Positions 1 through 34,250 of a stretch of 64,000 nt of DNA are shown piece by piece (within the stretch, counting starts at the first letter, position 1; each line of letters starts with the position of its first letter). Location of the stretch: contig NC_059481.1 in NCBI RefSeq assembly GCF_018139145.2, positions 13,256,368 to 13,320,367 of the forward strand, in the 5' to 3' direction. The position numbers and the translations under genes are program-made. This DNA is from Gymnogyps californianus. Taxonomy: Eukaryota; Chordata; Aves; Accipitriformes; Cathartidae. Below the pieces are notes generated by a model that did no database searches, had not been told where the DNA came from, and saw only the letters and a program-made list of their open reading frames with translations.

Positions 1-2873
1 AATTCCTTCCGAACTCAGCCTTACTTTCTGTGAGATTGTTTTCATGACATCTTGTGTTTATTTTGGTTTGCTCTGTTTTCTACAAGTAGCTTGCTGCACT
101 TTGCTGTCTAGTGCAAGAAGTCCCAATCTAAAAGGAAGGCTGAATTGGGGGATTACTTACTATGCATGTATGAGTGCTCACTGGATAGATGCATGCCATG
201 GCCTTCTTAATGAAGTTTGAAACCTCGGTGTTGATTTACTCTATAAAGGGTGAAACTGGTTTTTTTTACTGTGCATGTTTTTCACTCTGCATTCGATCCC
301 AGCACGCCAGGCCATGCAGAAGTGACTGATCACTGTACTTGTGTGGCTGTAATGTAGACATAACGATGAGCTTGACTGACAGCATGTCTTATGAAGTAGC
401 TCTTCTCTGTTGGATTGCTGACAGAGGCTCTGTGAGAGAGCATATGGTGTTCTTAAAATACGTTTAAGTAACGTCCCTGGGAGAACTTTACCTACCAGCA
501 GGAGTTTGGCTTGGACCTCCTATTTCTCAGAATTCTGCTGACCTTTTCGCTCACACATTTCCTGCCACAGTTTCACAGGTTTTAGAAATTCACACGTTGA
601 AAAATCGATCTGTTGACTAAGAAGAACACGTTAGTGAATAACCTGTCTTGAAAAGGATGCACTTTCAATGTGGGAATTGTCCAGTCTGTACCTTACGAGT
701 TCACCCCTTTGTGCATATCCCAGGTTTATTACCTGGGTTAGAGATCGATTACTCATCTCTGCCTCATCCTGGTTGTCAGGAAACTACTGATATGCATACT
801 TTTAATTATGAGAGCATTGAATTTTGTGATGTTTGCTTTATCTTCATTTGTATTCCTCATGCAGCTCACAGGAGAAGATACTATGCTCGCTTCACGATTT
901 GTTATGCACAGTTCTTTTCTCCGACAGATCCTCGGAAAAGCCTTTCATATTTTTTTCTGCACAGCCTGTCACCATGCAGCTCTCTGCGGGCTGGACTCTT
1001 TATTTGCTGGCTCCATCAACATAAATGCAAAACTGTTCTCTCTGTACCTATGCTCTGGCCTGCTTGACTACGAGATCTGTCAGTCTAACATAAATAAATA
1101 TGTATCATGTGCCTTATGAAGGTATTTTCACATACATTTGTAAGGTCTGATCTGCAGTCTGTTGAACTCAGCTAAAAGACAGCAATTGGCATGGGTAGTT
1201 TGTATGAAGTGAATATGCAATATGGAATCAATTATGTATTAATCACTTGGTATTTATTAGATGCCCAGCTCAAAATATGCATCTATTAAAAAAGACCACC
1301 AACAGCTATTCTAGGGATGGAAATGTGTAGGCAAGATTGTAAATCTTGTCAGCTGCCAGGTTACAAAAGACTGGCTCTGTTGGAAGGTTACTGGCCTCTG
1401 TGCTGCTGCCAGAAGTGAAAGGGGGAGACTCAGGGTTCCTGAATTTTGCTTTCCCTGAGTTTTCCTAAATAGCCCTGTGAGGGGGCAACTCTAGTCCAGG
1501 CACCACATGCAAGGGGAGACACAGGGAGGTCAGTCAGTGTTGTGGTATATGTCTTTGCTGTGGTATTTGTAGCACAGTTTGAGAAGCAGCAGCAGCGTGG
1601 TGAGGAAATCGGGAGGGAGCAACAGGTAAGGGGCCCATGCCTCGGCGTGTGCTGAAGCCGCGTTCAGCCGTGTCTGCATGTGTCAGCATGGGAGCTCTCT
1701 TACTTCCCAGCGTGGGTGTGGGCTCCGCTGCAGGGAGGTGGTTTGGGGCTGGGTGTTAGACCATGGTGGTGCCTTCTGGATTTAAAATCTCTAAATAACA
1801 AAAGTGATTGTTTTACCAGTATTTCATTTAAAAGCATGTCTTAAACAAGGGAGAACAGACATTTCCCAAGTCTCATTGAAAGAGAAAATGAGGCTCTGCA
1901 CTAGAAAGAAATGTCTCATTTCCAGAGGGGAAAAAAAAGAATTCTCACTGCAAAATGAAAAATTCCCTTCCACCTTGTCTTTTTTTTCCCATTTATGAAT
2001 TTTATCAAAAAACAGTGATACTGGGAGTGACAATCTGATACTTCAAAAATTGTCTACTTAAATGTGATCCTGAAACCAGAGTGCTTTTAGAGGGGAGGTC
2101 AGCAGATGGGAGACAGAATCCAGTAGCTATTCTACTAGGCTCTCTTTTGCTTTAAAAAAGCCAGGATAAATCTCTGCTGCTTTTTGAGACTGAACTGACA
2201 GTGTGGAAAGTAAATGTGCTAGGATACCAAAGCGCTTTTAGTCACAGATATATTTAATGTTAACCAGTGATAAGACTTCCCAACTCTGCAGGAGAGACAG
2301 TGCAGTCCAGAAGTGAAGGTGGACAGGTCGGCATAATGGTTTCTCACTGAGCTTCCTGTCCTGGCAGGAGTCAACGAAGCCAGGGAGAAAGTCAGGCAGG
2401 TCAGCGTAGCAGTCCCAGCTGCGTGGTGCATGGTCCTGGGGCAGGGCAGGGGGGTACCCTGCCCTGTTAGAGCCTGCAGGCACTCCTGGAGCCTCTGGGG
2501 GACTCTTGCTCCAGGCAGGGGCTGGTCCGAGCTCTCGCTCTTGTGGGGGTCTTTGCCAGGTCTGCCCCCAGTGACCCCCAACACCATTGAGGTAGGATTG
2601 GGAAGAGAATACGTAGTTCTGATTCCCACAGCGCCTGAGGTTTGGCTGTTGCCGTCAGGGCGCTCACAGGCTGCCCCTTTGGAAGTTCTTGCATTGGCAG
2701 CAACACAGTGACCTACAGGTTAGTTACAGGGGAGAAATTTGAGGGTAAAGCACAGTTTAACCAGGCCTGACTGGTTTTGTATTGTAAGACAGCTTTCACT
2801 GAAAAAAGGTATGAAGCTACAGCTTCTCTTCCTGTTTTATCTGAACTTCCTTCCACTTGAATTCCTTTTTCAG
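1..2873 (+). other. PDE8A intron (5' end outside window)
   Basis: The first exon seen starts in phase 0 inside the PAS domain, so this stretch is the 3' end of the preceding intron. I looked for the upstream PAS exon (family ending like INTCIKKGK) and did not find it. No gene or clear repeat is visible, apart from a G-rich inverted repeat at 2439-2464. Confidence 0.8.
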
Positions 2874-24210
<21,337 letters not shown>

Positions 24211-25575
24211 CAATTAGACCATGGTGTGTAATTTACTAACCAGATGCATATTTATTCAAGCTCGCTTTTATTCATGTGATTTGAGATTTGTTTTGGTCTC
24301 TTCAGTATTACAGTAAGGCTAGCCCATGCGCTTGGGGAACTTTCACATTCAAGAGAACATGAGGTCAGCAGTTGACTTCCACAAACTACCATGTGTGGAC
24401 TCTAATGAACTAAGCCTACCAAGTGGAATTACACTGGATTGCTGCAGTACGTGTACTGAGGAGGGTTTATTAGTGAACATATTTTTGCAATATCTTCATA
24501 CCAGTATGTGAAGCTGGAAGACCTTGAAGAATCCTCATAAAAAGGACATTCACTAGAAGATTTTGCTTAATCCTCAATCCTGCAAGTGAAAAAGAAATAT
24601 CTATTAATAGAGACTCACAGCTTTTATGAGAAAGCTACATGCTTTTTATAAGCACTTAAGACAGTTACGTAGAACAATCAGACATTTAAAATGCAACTCT
24701 GTAAGAAGGAATTTTTGATCTATGAAAAATAGATGTACTCTATTTTTTCACATCACAGAAGGTGCAATCATTCACTTCTGAGCACTACTGAAAGTGAGTT
24801 CTCTAAGAAATTTAGTAGCAAATGTAAAAAATAACACAAGAATTTTTGAGGTTGATCGTTAGCATCTATGATTAAAATGATACGTTTTATTTATTTTGTT
24901 AGATGTTCAATATTTTCTATGAATTTATAAATACTTAAAAGCCAAAGCCAACTTTAGATGCATTACAAATTTACATGATTCATACTCATTAATATACATT
25001 TAATTGATGTACAGACCTTTTATTTTCATAATGCAAATACAAAATACTATACAATGATACATTTTTATTGCACTGTAAGGATAGATGTGTATGTTTAAAT
25101 ATTGTCTGATTTATGTTAATTAAAATACGTTTTATTGAAAAGGTCTCACTTGAGAATAGTAGAATAAACAAGAAATGTATACTGTCTGAGCACCAGAACT
25201 GCAGTAGTTCTCCCACAAACCAGTGACGACCACCTGATCTTCCCTTGGCTACAAAAATAATAATATCTTGGAACTTTTTGTTTTCTCTCATGAAATTTTA
25301 TGACTGAATTCCCTGTCAAAGTCTGCCTTATTTTATATAGTATTTCTACAAAGCATTCCACAGCATATATGAAGGATAATACAAAACATCTAATGAATTT
25401 CAACATTTTATAGCCTGTGTATTTTCCTCTGCCATGAAAGAAACAGAACATAAAACCACCAACAAAAACCTTTAACTCAAGAAGTTTGTAAAGGCTGTGT
25501 ACCTTCACAATTTGAATGAAACCTTCATAGCAAACACCAGAAAATAATAAAATGTATATTTTAAGAAGTGTCAAA
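24211..25575 (+). other. PDE8A: PDE8A 3' untranslated region (approximate end)
   Basis: This AT-rich stretch follows the stop codon and has no reading frame of note. Possible poly(A) signals are ATTAAA at 24871-24876, AATAAA at 25163-25168 and AATAAA at 25546-25551. Which one is used cannot be told from sequence. ATTTA motifs occur (for example near 24890-24900), which may affect mRNA stability. Confidence 0.55.
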
Positions 25576-25599
25576 GTCCTAGCCATTTCATTTGAAACT

Positions 25600-28500
25600 T
25601 ATATTTACTTTGTAGTTTGCAGACTAACAGATACATGAAATTCTTTTAAAAATAACTAAGGTACTTCCTGTCCGGGGAAGGGAAGAGTTGAGGGAGTTGG
25701 ACTGGCATAAGGGTGACGAAAGGTGGTATATGGCTGTCAAGCCCCTGTGTTTGTGGGCTGCCCTTGGCAAGCCCATCAAACCCTTCTGTGCCCTTGGACA
25801 AGTCTCTTTGCAGCTAAAAGCAGTGCCACGCCATATTCCACTGAAGGACTAGAAGACTATCCTGTCAGCCTTCCCGGTCGGCAGAAAGGCACTCCAAAAG
25901 CACTGAAAGAATTGCTGACTATTGTCAGCGCAGAGGCAATTGACGTTAGAGACATTTTGAACCATTCCTGAAGAAGCACAAGCAGAGGAGAGGCGGATGA
26001 TGGAGCAGTTCAGGGACTGCAGCAGTAGGAGCCTTAAAGCAGGTAAGAAAGGAACAGGTAAGCTCTCCAGGTGTTACCTGTTTCTATGTTTCTCCTTCAT
26101 CTCCAAGCCGATGAGACTCATGGGCCACCACCATTTGTAGCTCACTACTCTTCATGTTTGCATCATGCCTTTCTGCCAGTGCTCCCTTACCCTGCTTGTG
26201 TGCTCTCCCTTCCCACATAGAATTTGGGTTATATGCTGTCAGGGCAGGGCATTCCCTTTCGTAATTTCCTGTAGTTCACCAATGCGTGTATATTGCGTAA
26301 GCCAGTGGGGCTCAGATCCTGCCTAGGAGTGCCCAGACCATGCCACTGTCTCACTGACAATAGTTGGACAGAGGGCATGAGGTCCTTGTCGATCTTCCAG
26401 AGGTTCTACGATCAATACTGAAGGAGCAGATATATTTCCATTGAAGGCTGAAAAAACCGAGTATCCTGTTTTCAAAGGGAACATGCAAGGAGAGGGAGAG
26501 TTGGCTGCCAGATACGTTGTTTTCCTGGCAATATTACATTGTGTTTCCCTGTACGTGCACCCATTTTACTCAGCTGTAATTTGCCACCTGGTGTTAATCT
26601 CTTCTATTGCATGCAGGCTCCTGTGCCTAGTTCAAGGAAAAGCTACTGTGGCTCCATTAGAGGGAAGCTGCATCACACCGTCAATATCTCCTCCACTTAT
26701 CTGCTGCAATGAGGATAGGAGAGGAAAAGTAACAGCATATGGGCCCAGAGAATGTCTGCAGGAAGGGGGTAAAAATATTTCTTCATAAGCATAGTTAATA
26801 TTCTGGGTTATATTAATGAATGGTAAAAGCAGTTAATTTAATCTGCTATAAAAATGCCTGATGCACCATCATTGAAAAGATGTGATCAATATGATTAATT
26901 CCCTGAAATTCACACTGTGTCTTTAATGCCATTACCTGGAGTGTAAAGCTGTGCTAATCAACCCTCTGTATCAGCCAGATTTATGTCCATATTGGTGTAC
27001 AATAATTTCACTTAACATAAAACTGATTTGCAGCCACTGAATGCAGTTCTGTTCATTCTGTTGTCCATCTAAATTTCGCTGTTGCCAGGGACAGATTATA
27101 ATTAAAGTCTGGAACCACCATGCCTGATCCTCACCTAAGATCTCTTCCCACTGAGCTTCTCTCTACAAGCTATACCTCTTAAGCCTTCTGTGCAGTGTGA
27201 GGCTCTGCAGGTTCAGTGGGGGTGATTCCAGGCTGCTGCCGATGCAGCAGGAAGGGTCTTGCTGTGGAGCAGTAATAGCTCTAATGTGATACTCATTGCT
27301 CCAGGATCCAGATGTCTTTGGATCCCATTGCAAATTCTTCAGCCATTCTAGATCCTCTTCCTTTCTTCTCCAAGATTACATAGCAACATCACATGCCCTG
27401 TGCTCTGAACCCTTTCCAGTTTAGTATCTCTTCCCATGCTTTTTGAACTGTCACTCAGTGATGGAGCTCTGCTTGGGACAGAAACCATGGCTTTACTGAT
27501 GGTCCTTCACCATGGAAGGGGGAACACTGGAATAAACTGAAAGAGTATGATTGAAGTTATCCGCAATTTCAGAGAGGCTGGCAGTCTTATACAGTGTCTG
27601 CACTTTTCATTTATTTGTGTTTTAATGCTAATACAAGAGTGAATTCCAATGTAGACGTGATGAAGGAGAGGTCCTTGATGCACCTCCGGGGTTTTAATCA
27701 TAAAGCTTTGTGTTTTAAAGCTGAATAAGGTTCAACAATTCAGCATTAAATGACCCATTCAGAATGATTGGCTCTATTTTCCATGCTGCATATTTTCAAT
27801 CAATTAATACTGCTGCTAAACCTGGGTATCACTTCAGTTGCTTCCAGGTGAGCCTGAACTATTATGATCTGGTAAAAAAAATGTTGGCTCCTCGGCACAT
27901 TGCCCTAGATGAATATCTTGGTCCCTTCAAGGGATAGGTATAAAATTCTGAGTAATAATTGCTTATTCTTAGAAAATAAGCCAGACAGGTGCTGTGCACA
28001 GCTACCTTGTTGCAGGTCTGAAGATGGCTTTCATATGACAATTTTCCCAATGGCTATCTATAAATTAAAAATCACCTGAAATGGAATGAATGCCTTGGTT
28101 TTTGTTGCAGTGCTTTTTGCTGTGGCTGTCTCTGCTTGTCTCAGTAGAGACACTGATACGACATTTAAGAAAATGTGTCATGAACATGAAGGACTTGAAG
28201 CGATGACAAAGCCATTCCTACATAAAAAAGAAGAAAGGATAATAAAATTAAATATCTACTAATCCCTTACAGGATGTTCAGAAACAGCACAGGGAAACTG
28301 TAGTCAGTTGTGCCCTTCTGTGAGACCAGAAGGGTTTGAGTCATGACTGTGTGGAGCACTTTGAAATGAAGGGTCAGAGCTATTCACAAGCTTCAAAACA
28401 AATAATCTGTCTGCTGACGTGTGACATCGTGCCTCCAAGGTACAGTGCTCCCAGGGGTGCTCGTTAAATGGTAGCAGGATAGATTGCATTTCATCCTGAC

Positions 28501-31500
28501 ATGTTTGGATGCAGAAAACGAGCTTTTAAATTACTGTCATGTCCCTGTGCAGCCTGTACTGCTGGTTCAGAACAAAGGGGATGTCCAGGTGCTTCAGCTA
28601 TTTTTTGTTCTGCTGAAGCTATGGCTCTGTGGGCAAAGGACTTCTGTGTTGTAACTCCACTGAATGCTTTCTCTCGGTGCCTGCTTTGAATGTTACTAGG
28701 GCAAAGTGTCTCATGTTTTCCTTTTTTTCCCTTGTTTAACATCTTCAAGAATCTCCTCCCACACTTCCCATGCAAACCTCAGTGAACTTAGCCTTGCAAA
28801 CCTTTCGAAGCTATGTGTTAGCGTCCTCTTTAACAAGCAAGGCAACTGAGTTAGAAAAGGCCAGAGGACCCAGAGCCACTAAGCAAAAAGGGTTTGAGGC
28901 TTCTAAACACCTTTGAAGTCCTGGACCTTCAAGCCCTGCCTGTGGTTTAACAATAAGTCTTTCTCAGGCCAGGAAACAGTCTTCTGGTCTTCTGATGTTC
29001 CACTTTTTCCGTCTCATCTTCTCTGTCTTCCATTTTTCTTCTGATCCCATTTGCTAGGAGTCCTTCCCTTAACTTCCACTGGCTGTGGATCTCCCTCAAA
29101 CACACAGCCGTAACACTGGGACTAAATCCTGCCTTTCAGACTGACTCTTGCTGCTTACAGCTTCTACCACAAGAAAATCATCTTATTCTGATTCAAGTTA
29201 AAGCGAGCCTGGAAAAATACCCTCTAATGGCTGAAAGCCTTACACGGGTATCCACAGGCAGAAGGACAATACAAACATAGTTAACTAAAACAGCTTGTGA
29301 GCACTGCATTGCTACTGTGTGCAGTGTGAATATGTATGCAAGGTCTTTTGTATTGTACTCCCACATGCAAATTGAAGTTCAGGAGTGTTCGCAGGCACCT
29401 CTGCCTTGGAGGTTATGTTAGCAAATACAAGCAGCTGTGGACACTTGTTGAAATTTGAATCTCTCTTTTCTTGGTTTGCTTGCTCCCCCCCTCGAGTGGC
29501 AAGAGTCATTGCTAGAGCCAAGACTAATCTTAGTTCAGCCCATGGTAATTAACAGAAGTTACTTCATCCTTTAATCACATACGTTTCTCTTGAGGTAGTG
29601 AAATAGCACAGCAACACACACAGTTTTAGAGACGAAGTGAAAAAGGTGATTGCCTGGTTTTGAAGGGAAGGGAGGAATTTAGCCAGTGCATAATTATTCA
29701 AGTGAGAAGTTGGTCCTGTCTGTCTTTAATATTCCAAAGTGGTGTTTGATGTAAATCCTTCCCCAGAGTTCATTACATTAGCTCTTAGCTCAACCTGAGC
29801 ACGCTGAGTGCCAAGTTCAGCATGCAGCATGTTTTATAACCAAGTAGAATGACGTCATCCTAGTGATGCTGCAGCTCCCTAGTTCCTTGGGAGGAGGTAT
29901 GGCTTTGTCTTCAGCCTAAAGATGAAATGGAGTATGTTTGATGAGATTCCCTTGGTGTTTGCAGTGTGGAATGTGTGAGGAATATTGCTTTGCACCTCCA
30001 GCAGGAACTGTCCCTTTTTGCCTAAAAAAAAATGTTACTTTGCTTGTAATATTTTTCTTTGCAGAAAATGAAATTTTTCCTTTACAGATCCCTAAGTGCT
30101 TTACAAGAAGACCCACAGAGCCCTTTTGCAGGTGGGTAAAACAAGTTGCAGGGAAGCACAGTGGCTTGTTGGCGTCCACCCCATGGCAAACCCTGGCCTA
30201 GTCCTGGGGGCTGCCAGGCTGCTGCTGAGGGCTCTGGGTTGAACCATGCCGACTTTCAAAAAAAGTGGGAAAAGAAATTTAGAAAGCAGATGCTTTCATA
30301 ATGGTTTGTCACTGCTGCTTTACAGAGAAACTGGTCAGAGCTCCTGAGAAGCCAGAAATCTGTCCTCCCTCCCCACTTTGTCCTGACCTCAGTGAGACTC
30401 GTGGGAGTGCCGAATGCCATCGGCGTGTGCACACAGAGTCCCAGCGCCTGTCCCCAGCGGTGGGTGGTGCCAGCTATTTCAGATGCTGTTTACCGTAAGT
30501 AAGAAAGACTGCAATGATATAGCATGAATGTAAGTGCTAAGAAACGGGCAAGATGCCCAGCCACCCCACCGAGACTGGGCTGGGAATGGCATGCAGAACA
30601 TCAGAGACAGCTTTTGCGGATAGTTAGGGAGAAAGACTTCGATTGCATGAATAGACAGTTTTCAGGACATCGTGAGAGCAGAATGAAATTCTCTTCACCA
30701 TACAACCAAGCCCTAAAAGTGAGCAGCCTCTCCCAGCCCCTGAAAATCCATGCTGGCAGACTCAGTGCAAATATGCTGTCCCCTGTTATGACAAATCTTT
30801 GACAAGCCAAGGTCAGAAAGCAGAAAGTTTTAGCTGCTCTATCATGCCAGGAACAAAAAAAGAAAACAAAAAGCCTTGTTTTAAAATAGGCTGTTTTAAA
30901 TAAACAAGTGTTCTTTGAACTACATCAGAGTACATACCTAACAATATTTGTTAAGTAAATATCAGTGACATGTTTAAGTCTGGCTCAGTATGTATTAGCA
31001 AAGTGGTATTTGTGTTGCTTTTGTTGTAAGGAGTCAATAGTATTTCTAGAAGGTGATCTGAAAAAAGGGACTTTTGGGTTTTTTTCCCACTTAGCATCCC
31101 ACAGAGAAACATCTGCCCACCAGTAGTCCCACCTCAGGACTTTCAACTAAAAAACCTTCCCAACACACTGATTTTGATGAAGTTATACTTCACTTTCATT
31201 GGCTTAGGTCAGTTCATAATCTGCCTCTTAGGTGTTATTTTTTACCCGTAGATCCACCTCTTAGATCATTTTGGCTTTCTGAAGGAAGTCTGCCCTGAGA
31301 CTAGTTGCAAATACATGGTCACATTATCATAGTCTGTACCCGAAATGCTACGGTGCCGTAGCTGAGCAAAGTTCAGACCTATTCCCACCTCTTCTGATCA
31401 GCTGCTCCCTGAGGTTAGATTTTCTTCAGTCTGGTACTAGTGCTGTAAGCACAAAGAGCCCCCCCCAGGCCTGCTTTTCATAGCTTCGCAACTGAGCTGA

Positions 31501-33090
31501 CCCAGTGGCAGCCAAGATACACTAGCAATATGCAGAAAGCCACTGAGGGACCAAGAGGGCACCACACAGCCTAAAAGCCAATGGTTACTTTTCCATGTGC
31601 AGCAGAAGAAAACAGTAATACAAATTTCTAATTTAAACAGATCTTTGTATATGTATTTGTATTTTTGTCTGTCTATCCTTTGACCTTTTGGCTTATTTAA
31701 CTCTTTTAAGAGCCAGATATTAACTCTAGCGTTAATGCACAGACAGAAGATATAAAGCAAGAGAACAGGTTGTAACAATGATGATGCTGAATTTGAAATT
31801 CTGCAGCAGGAGCAAAGGTTTTCTTTTACGTCTGATGGGCTGTGAGGAAGTTGGACTGCTTCTTAAGCGTCCTTTCCTGTATGTCAATACAAGTGATCTC
31901 TTTGGACATTTGGGCTTAATAAATAATCACTGTAGACCATGTGCTTCCATGTATGGGAACTGACGTGACATTTTCTCCCTGCCTTTGTGGGGTGTTGGAG
32001 AGGAGGAAAGGTCGTGCTCTGTGGGACCCGAGGGGAAAACTGCGGTTCATAAATCAGGCTTGAGCTACCCCAAAGTCAGGCCACTGAAGTCACGGTGAGG
32101 CTCTGCAGGCAAAAATGACAGCTAGGCTTTTATCTGTATGGCATGGCATCACAGATCGATACTATGACTTCTTTCTCTTCTTTAAAGCTTTCATGTCAGA
32201 GGAATCAAAGTCCCCTACCTCCCCTTCCCAAAGTTACTCCAGTTAATAATAGCACGAACGGTAGTTAGCCCAGGTGTGAAAGAGGCTTTGATGAGGTATT
32301 GCTCTTTGATAAGCCATTTCAAGGGCAGGAGGCAAAGTGTTTACTTTGCTTGGAAGAGGAGTCTGATGAGCAATTTGCTTTTCTTTTGCTGAGGCCAAGC
32401 AGAGCTTTGTTACCTCCAGAATACGGAGACTGCAGAGGTGGTTTATGGCTACTGCTCTTCACCTCTGGCTATTTCTTTGCCTTGTGCAAGAATAAAAAGT
32501 TACGAATGAAGCCCAGCAGCCTGTCCCTACCTGTAACAGCTGCACTTTCCAACACTGTAATGGAACATAAGGAATTTTGTTTAGAGATTGAGAGAAAACT
32601 TGAGTGTATCCAGCTGGCTGCAAAATACCTCCAAATAGAGGGACTCTACATGCTACTTTTGGCCCAGCCCAGCCTGGATGGTGGGTGTCCACACAGGTGG
32701 ATTTGGTAGCTGTGGACCAACTGCCCCAGGGGTTGCGATAACTCAGCAGCTTTGTCATGGCCCCAGCTCTCCGGGTGGCTCTCATTCAGCTATGCCAGAG
32801 CTGCGACCGGAGCAGGGCCCAGGGGAAAAGGAAATCGCTCGCCAGACCCAGTAGCAGGATGTTACTCACATACTTAAATCTGCAGGATCAAGCACTTGTT
32901 ACCAGAAGGAAAGGAGACGTACAAGATAAGCAGGTGTTGCACAAGATGGTGGTGTTTGGGAGAGGGCTGCTAGAGGCAACAAATGAGCTACAGACAGAGC
33001 CATCGGTGGAAAAAAAAGTTCCATTGCTCGGCCGACGGTCAGGTAGGGTGCAGTACGTGGTGAACGCAGGCTTGGTCAATTACTTCTGGG
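25600..33090. other. Intergenic region, no gene supported
   Basis: No open frame here shows a recognised family together with splice sites. Weak MIR-like segments are seen near 28800-28900 and 30085-30190. A short frame ending at 25971 has protein-like composition but no identity I know. The rest is ordinary unique-looking sequence. Confidence 0.6.
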
Positions 33091-33099
33091 GGGAAAATG

Positions 33100-34250
33100 C
33101 TGCGTTACTGAAGCCGAGACGGGCCCTAGGGTCGGCTCGGCTCGGTTGGAGTTTCCCCCGGGCTCCCGCCGACCCCCGGGCGCCTCCGCAGCCGCCATTT
33201 CTGCCGGGACAGGCGGCAAGAGGGCTGAGGGCTGCCACCGCGCTCCCCCGCGCCACGCGTGGCCAGCGGCTGGCGGGGACCGCGCCGCGACAGAGCTCCC
33301 ACCCAGAGTAAAACACGAGTCGTCTCCTCCCGCCCGCGGCTGCTATCTCGGCATGCCCTGGGCCACGCCGGCGAAGGGAAGGCAGCGCCCGCCCGGCGCC
33401 CGGCTGTAAGGTCGTGTTTATTCAAGCGAAGAAAGAGGCGGCCCCCGCCCGGCGGCAAGTGCCCGCCCGCCCCCGCCGCGCCCGGGCAGGAAGCGGCGCT
33501 GGGCGGCCTCTCCCGGCGGCGCGGGGCGGGGGCTCGGCACGGCGCCTCCGCCCGCAGGAAATGGCGGCGGCACGAGGTGAGGCGGGAGGGGAGCCCTCAT
33601 GGCGGCGGCGGGGCGGTGTGGGGTGTGCCCGCGCTCCCGCTCCGGCGCAGCGTCTCCTCCGCCCTGCCGGCGGCGGGTTTAGGCGCCCGAGGCCGGGAGA
33701 GCGGCGGCGTGGCGGCCGGTGGAGCTCGCCCAGGGGCCGCGGCGGCGCCATGCGGCGGTCGGGAACGGCCTCCTGTAAGGGATGGCGATTTTCGCCGTCG
33801 CTCCGCTCGCAGGTCACGTAAAGCCCCCGCGGAGCGACCCGGCGGCGGGCCGGGGAGGGTAAGCTGCCCTGTGGAGCCGGGCCAGGCCTCATCTCCTTCC
33901 CGCCAGAGCGGGTCCGCTGTGCGGTGGGCGCCTTCCCGCTCCCAAACCAGGAGCCGCCCGCGACGCTCCCGGCGTGCGCGGCGCTCTCTGCCTCCTGCCT
34001 GCGGCTGTCTCTATTACTCGTGTATCGCCTTACAGGATCTGCCGCCGTGATGTGCATTTCGCCTGGAAATCCCTGCGGCCATTGCCGTGCCGGGGCTGGT
34101 GAAGAGGCGCTTCTGCCCGCAGCCCTTTCCCCAGGGCGGCAGGTAAGCGCTGCCCGGCCCCTTGCTCCTTGTGATGCTCGCCGGGCCCTGCTGCCTGCAG
34201 GCAGGACTTGGCTTGGGCAGCGCTTGCAGCAGTGTGACCGGCCCTGCGTG
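33100..34250. promoter_or_regulatory. CpG island, probable promoter of + strand orphan transcript
   Basis: GC content and CpG density rise abruptly from about 33.1 kb and fall after about 34.2 kb, in contrast to the AT-rich flanks. The island contains many GC boxes and GGCGG runs. A + strand donor (CGAG|GTGAGG at 33577) and acceptor (CCTTACAG|GATC at 34036) lie inside it. No promoter of PDE8A or FSD2 is expected here, so it needs its own transcript. Confidence 0.8.

Noticed and set aside
32299..33311. 136- and 184-codon + strand frames upstream of the CpG island
   Set aside because: They are in different frames, have no recognised family, and the second runs into the GC-rich island. They are possible chance frames, and I saw no splice signals that would join them.
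33259..34057. 211- and 263-codon frames in the 33-34 kb CpG island
   Set aside because: They are Arg/Pro/Gly/Ala-rich frames with no domain. They cross the island without regard to the splice sites and are explained by GC content.
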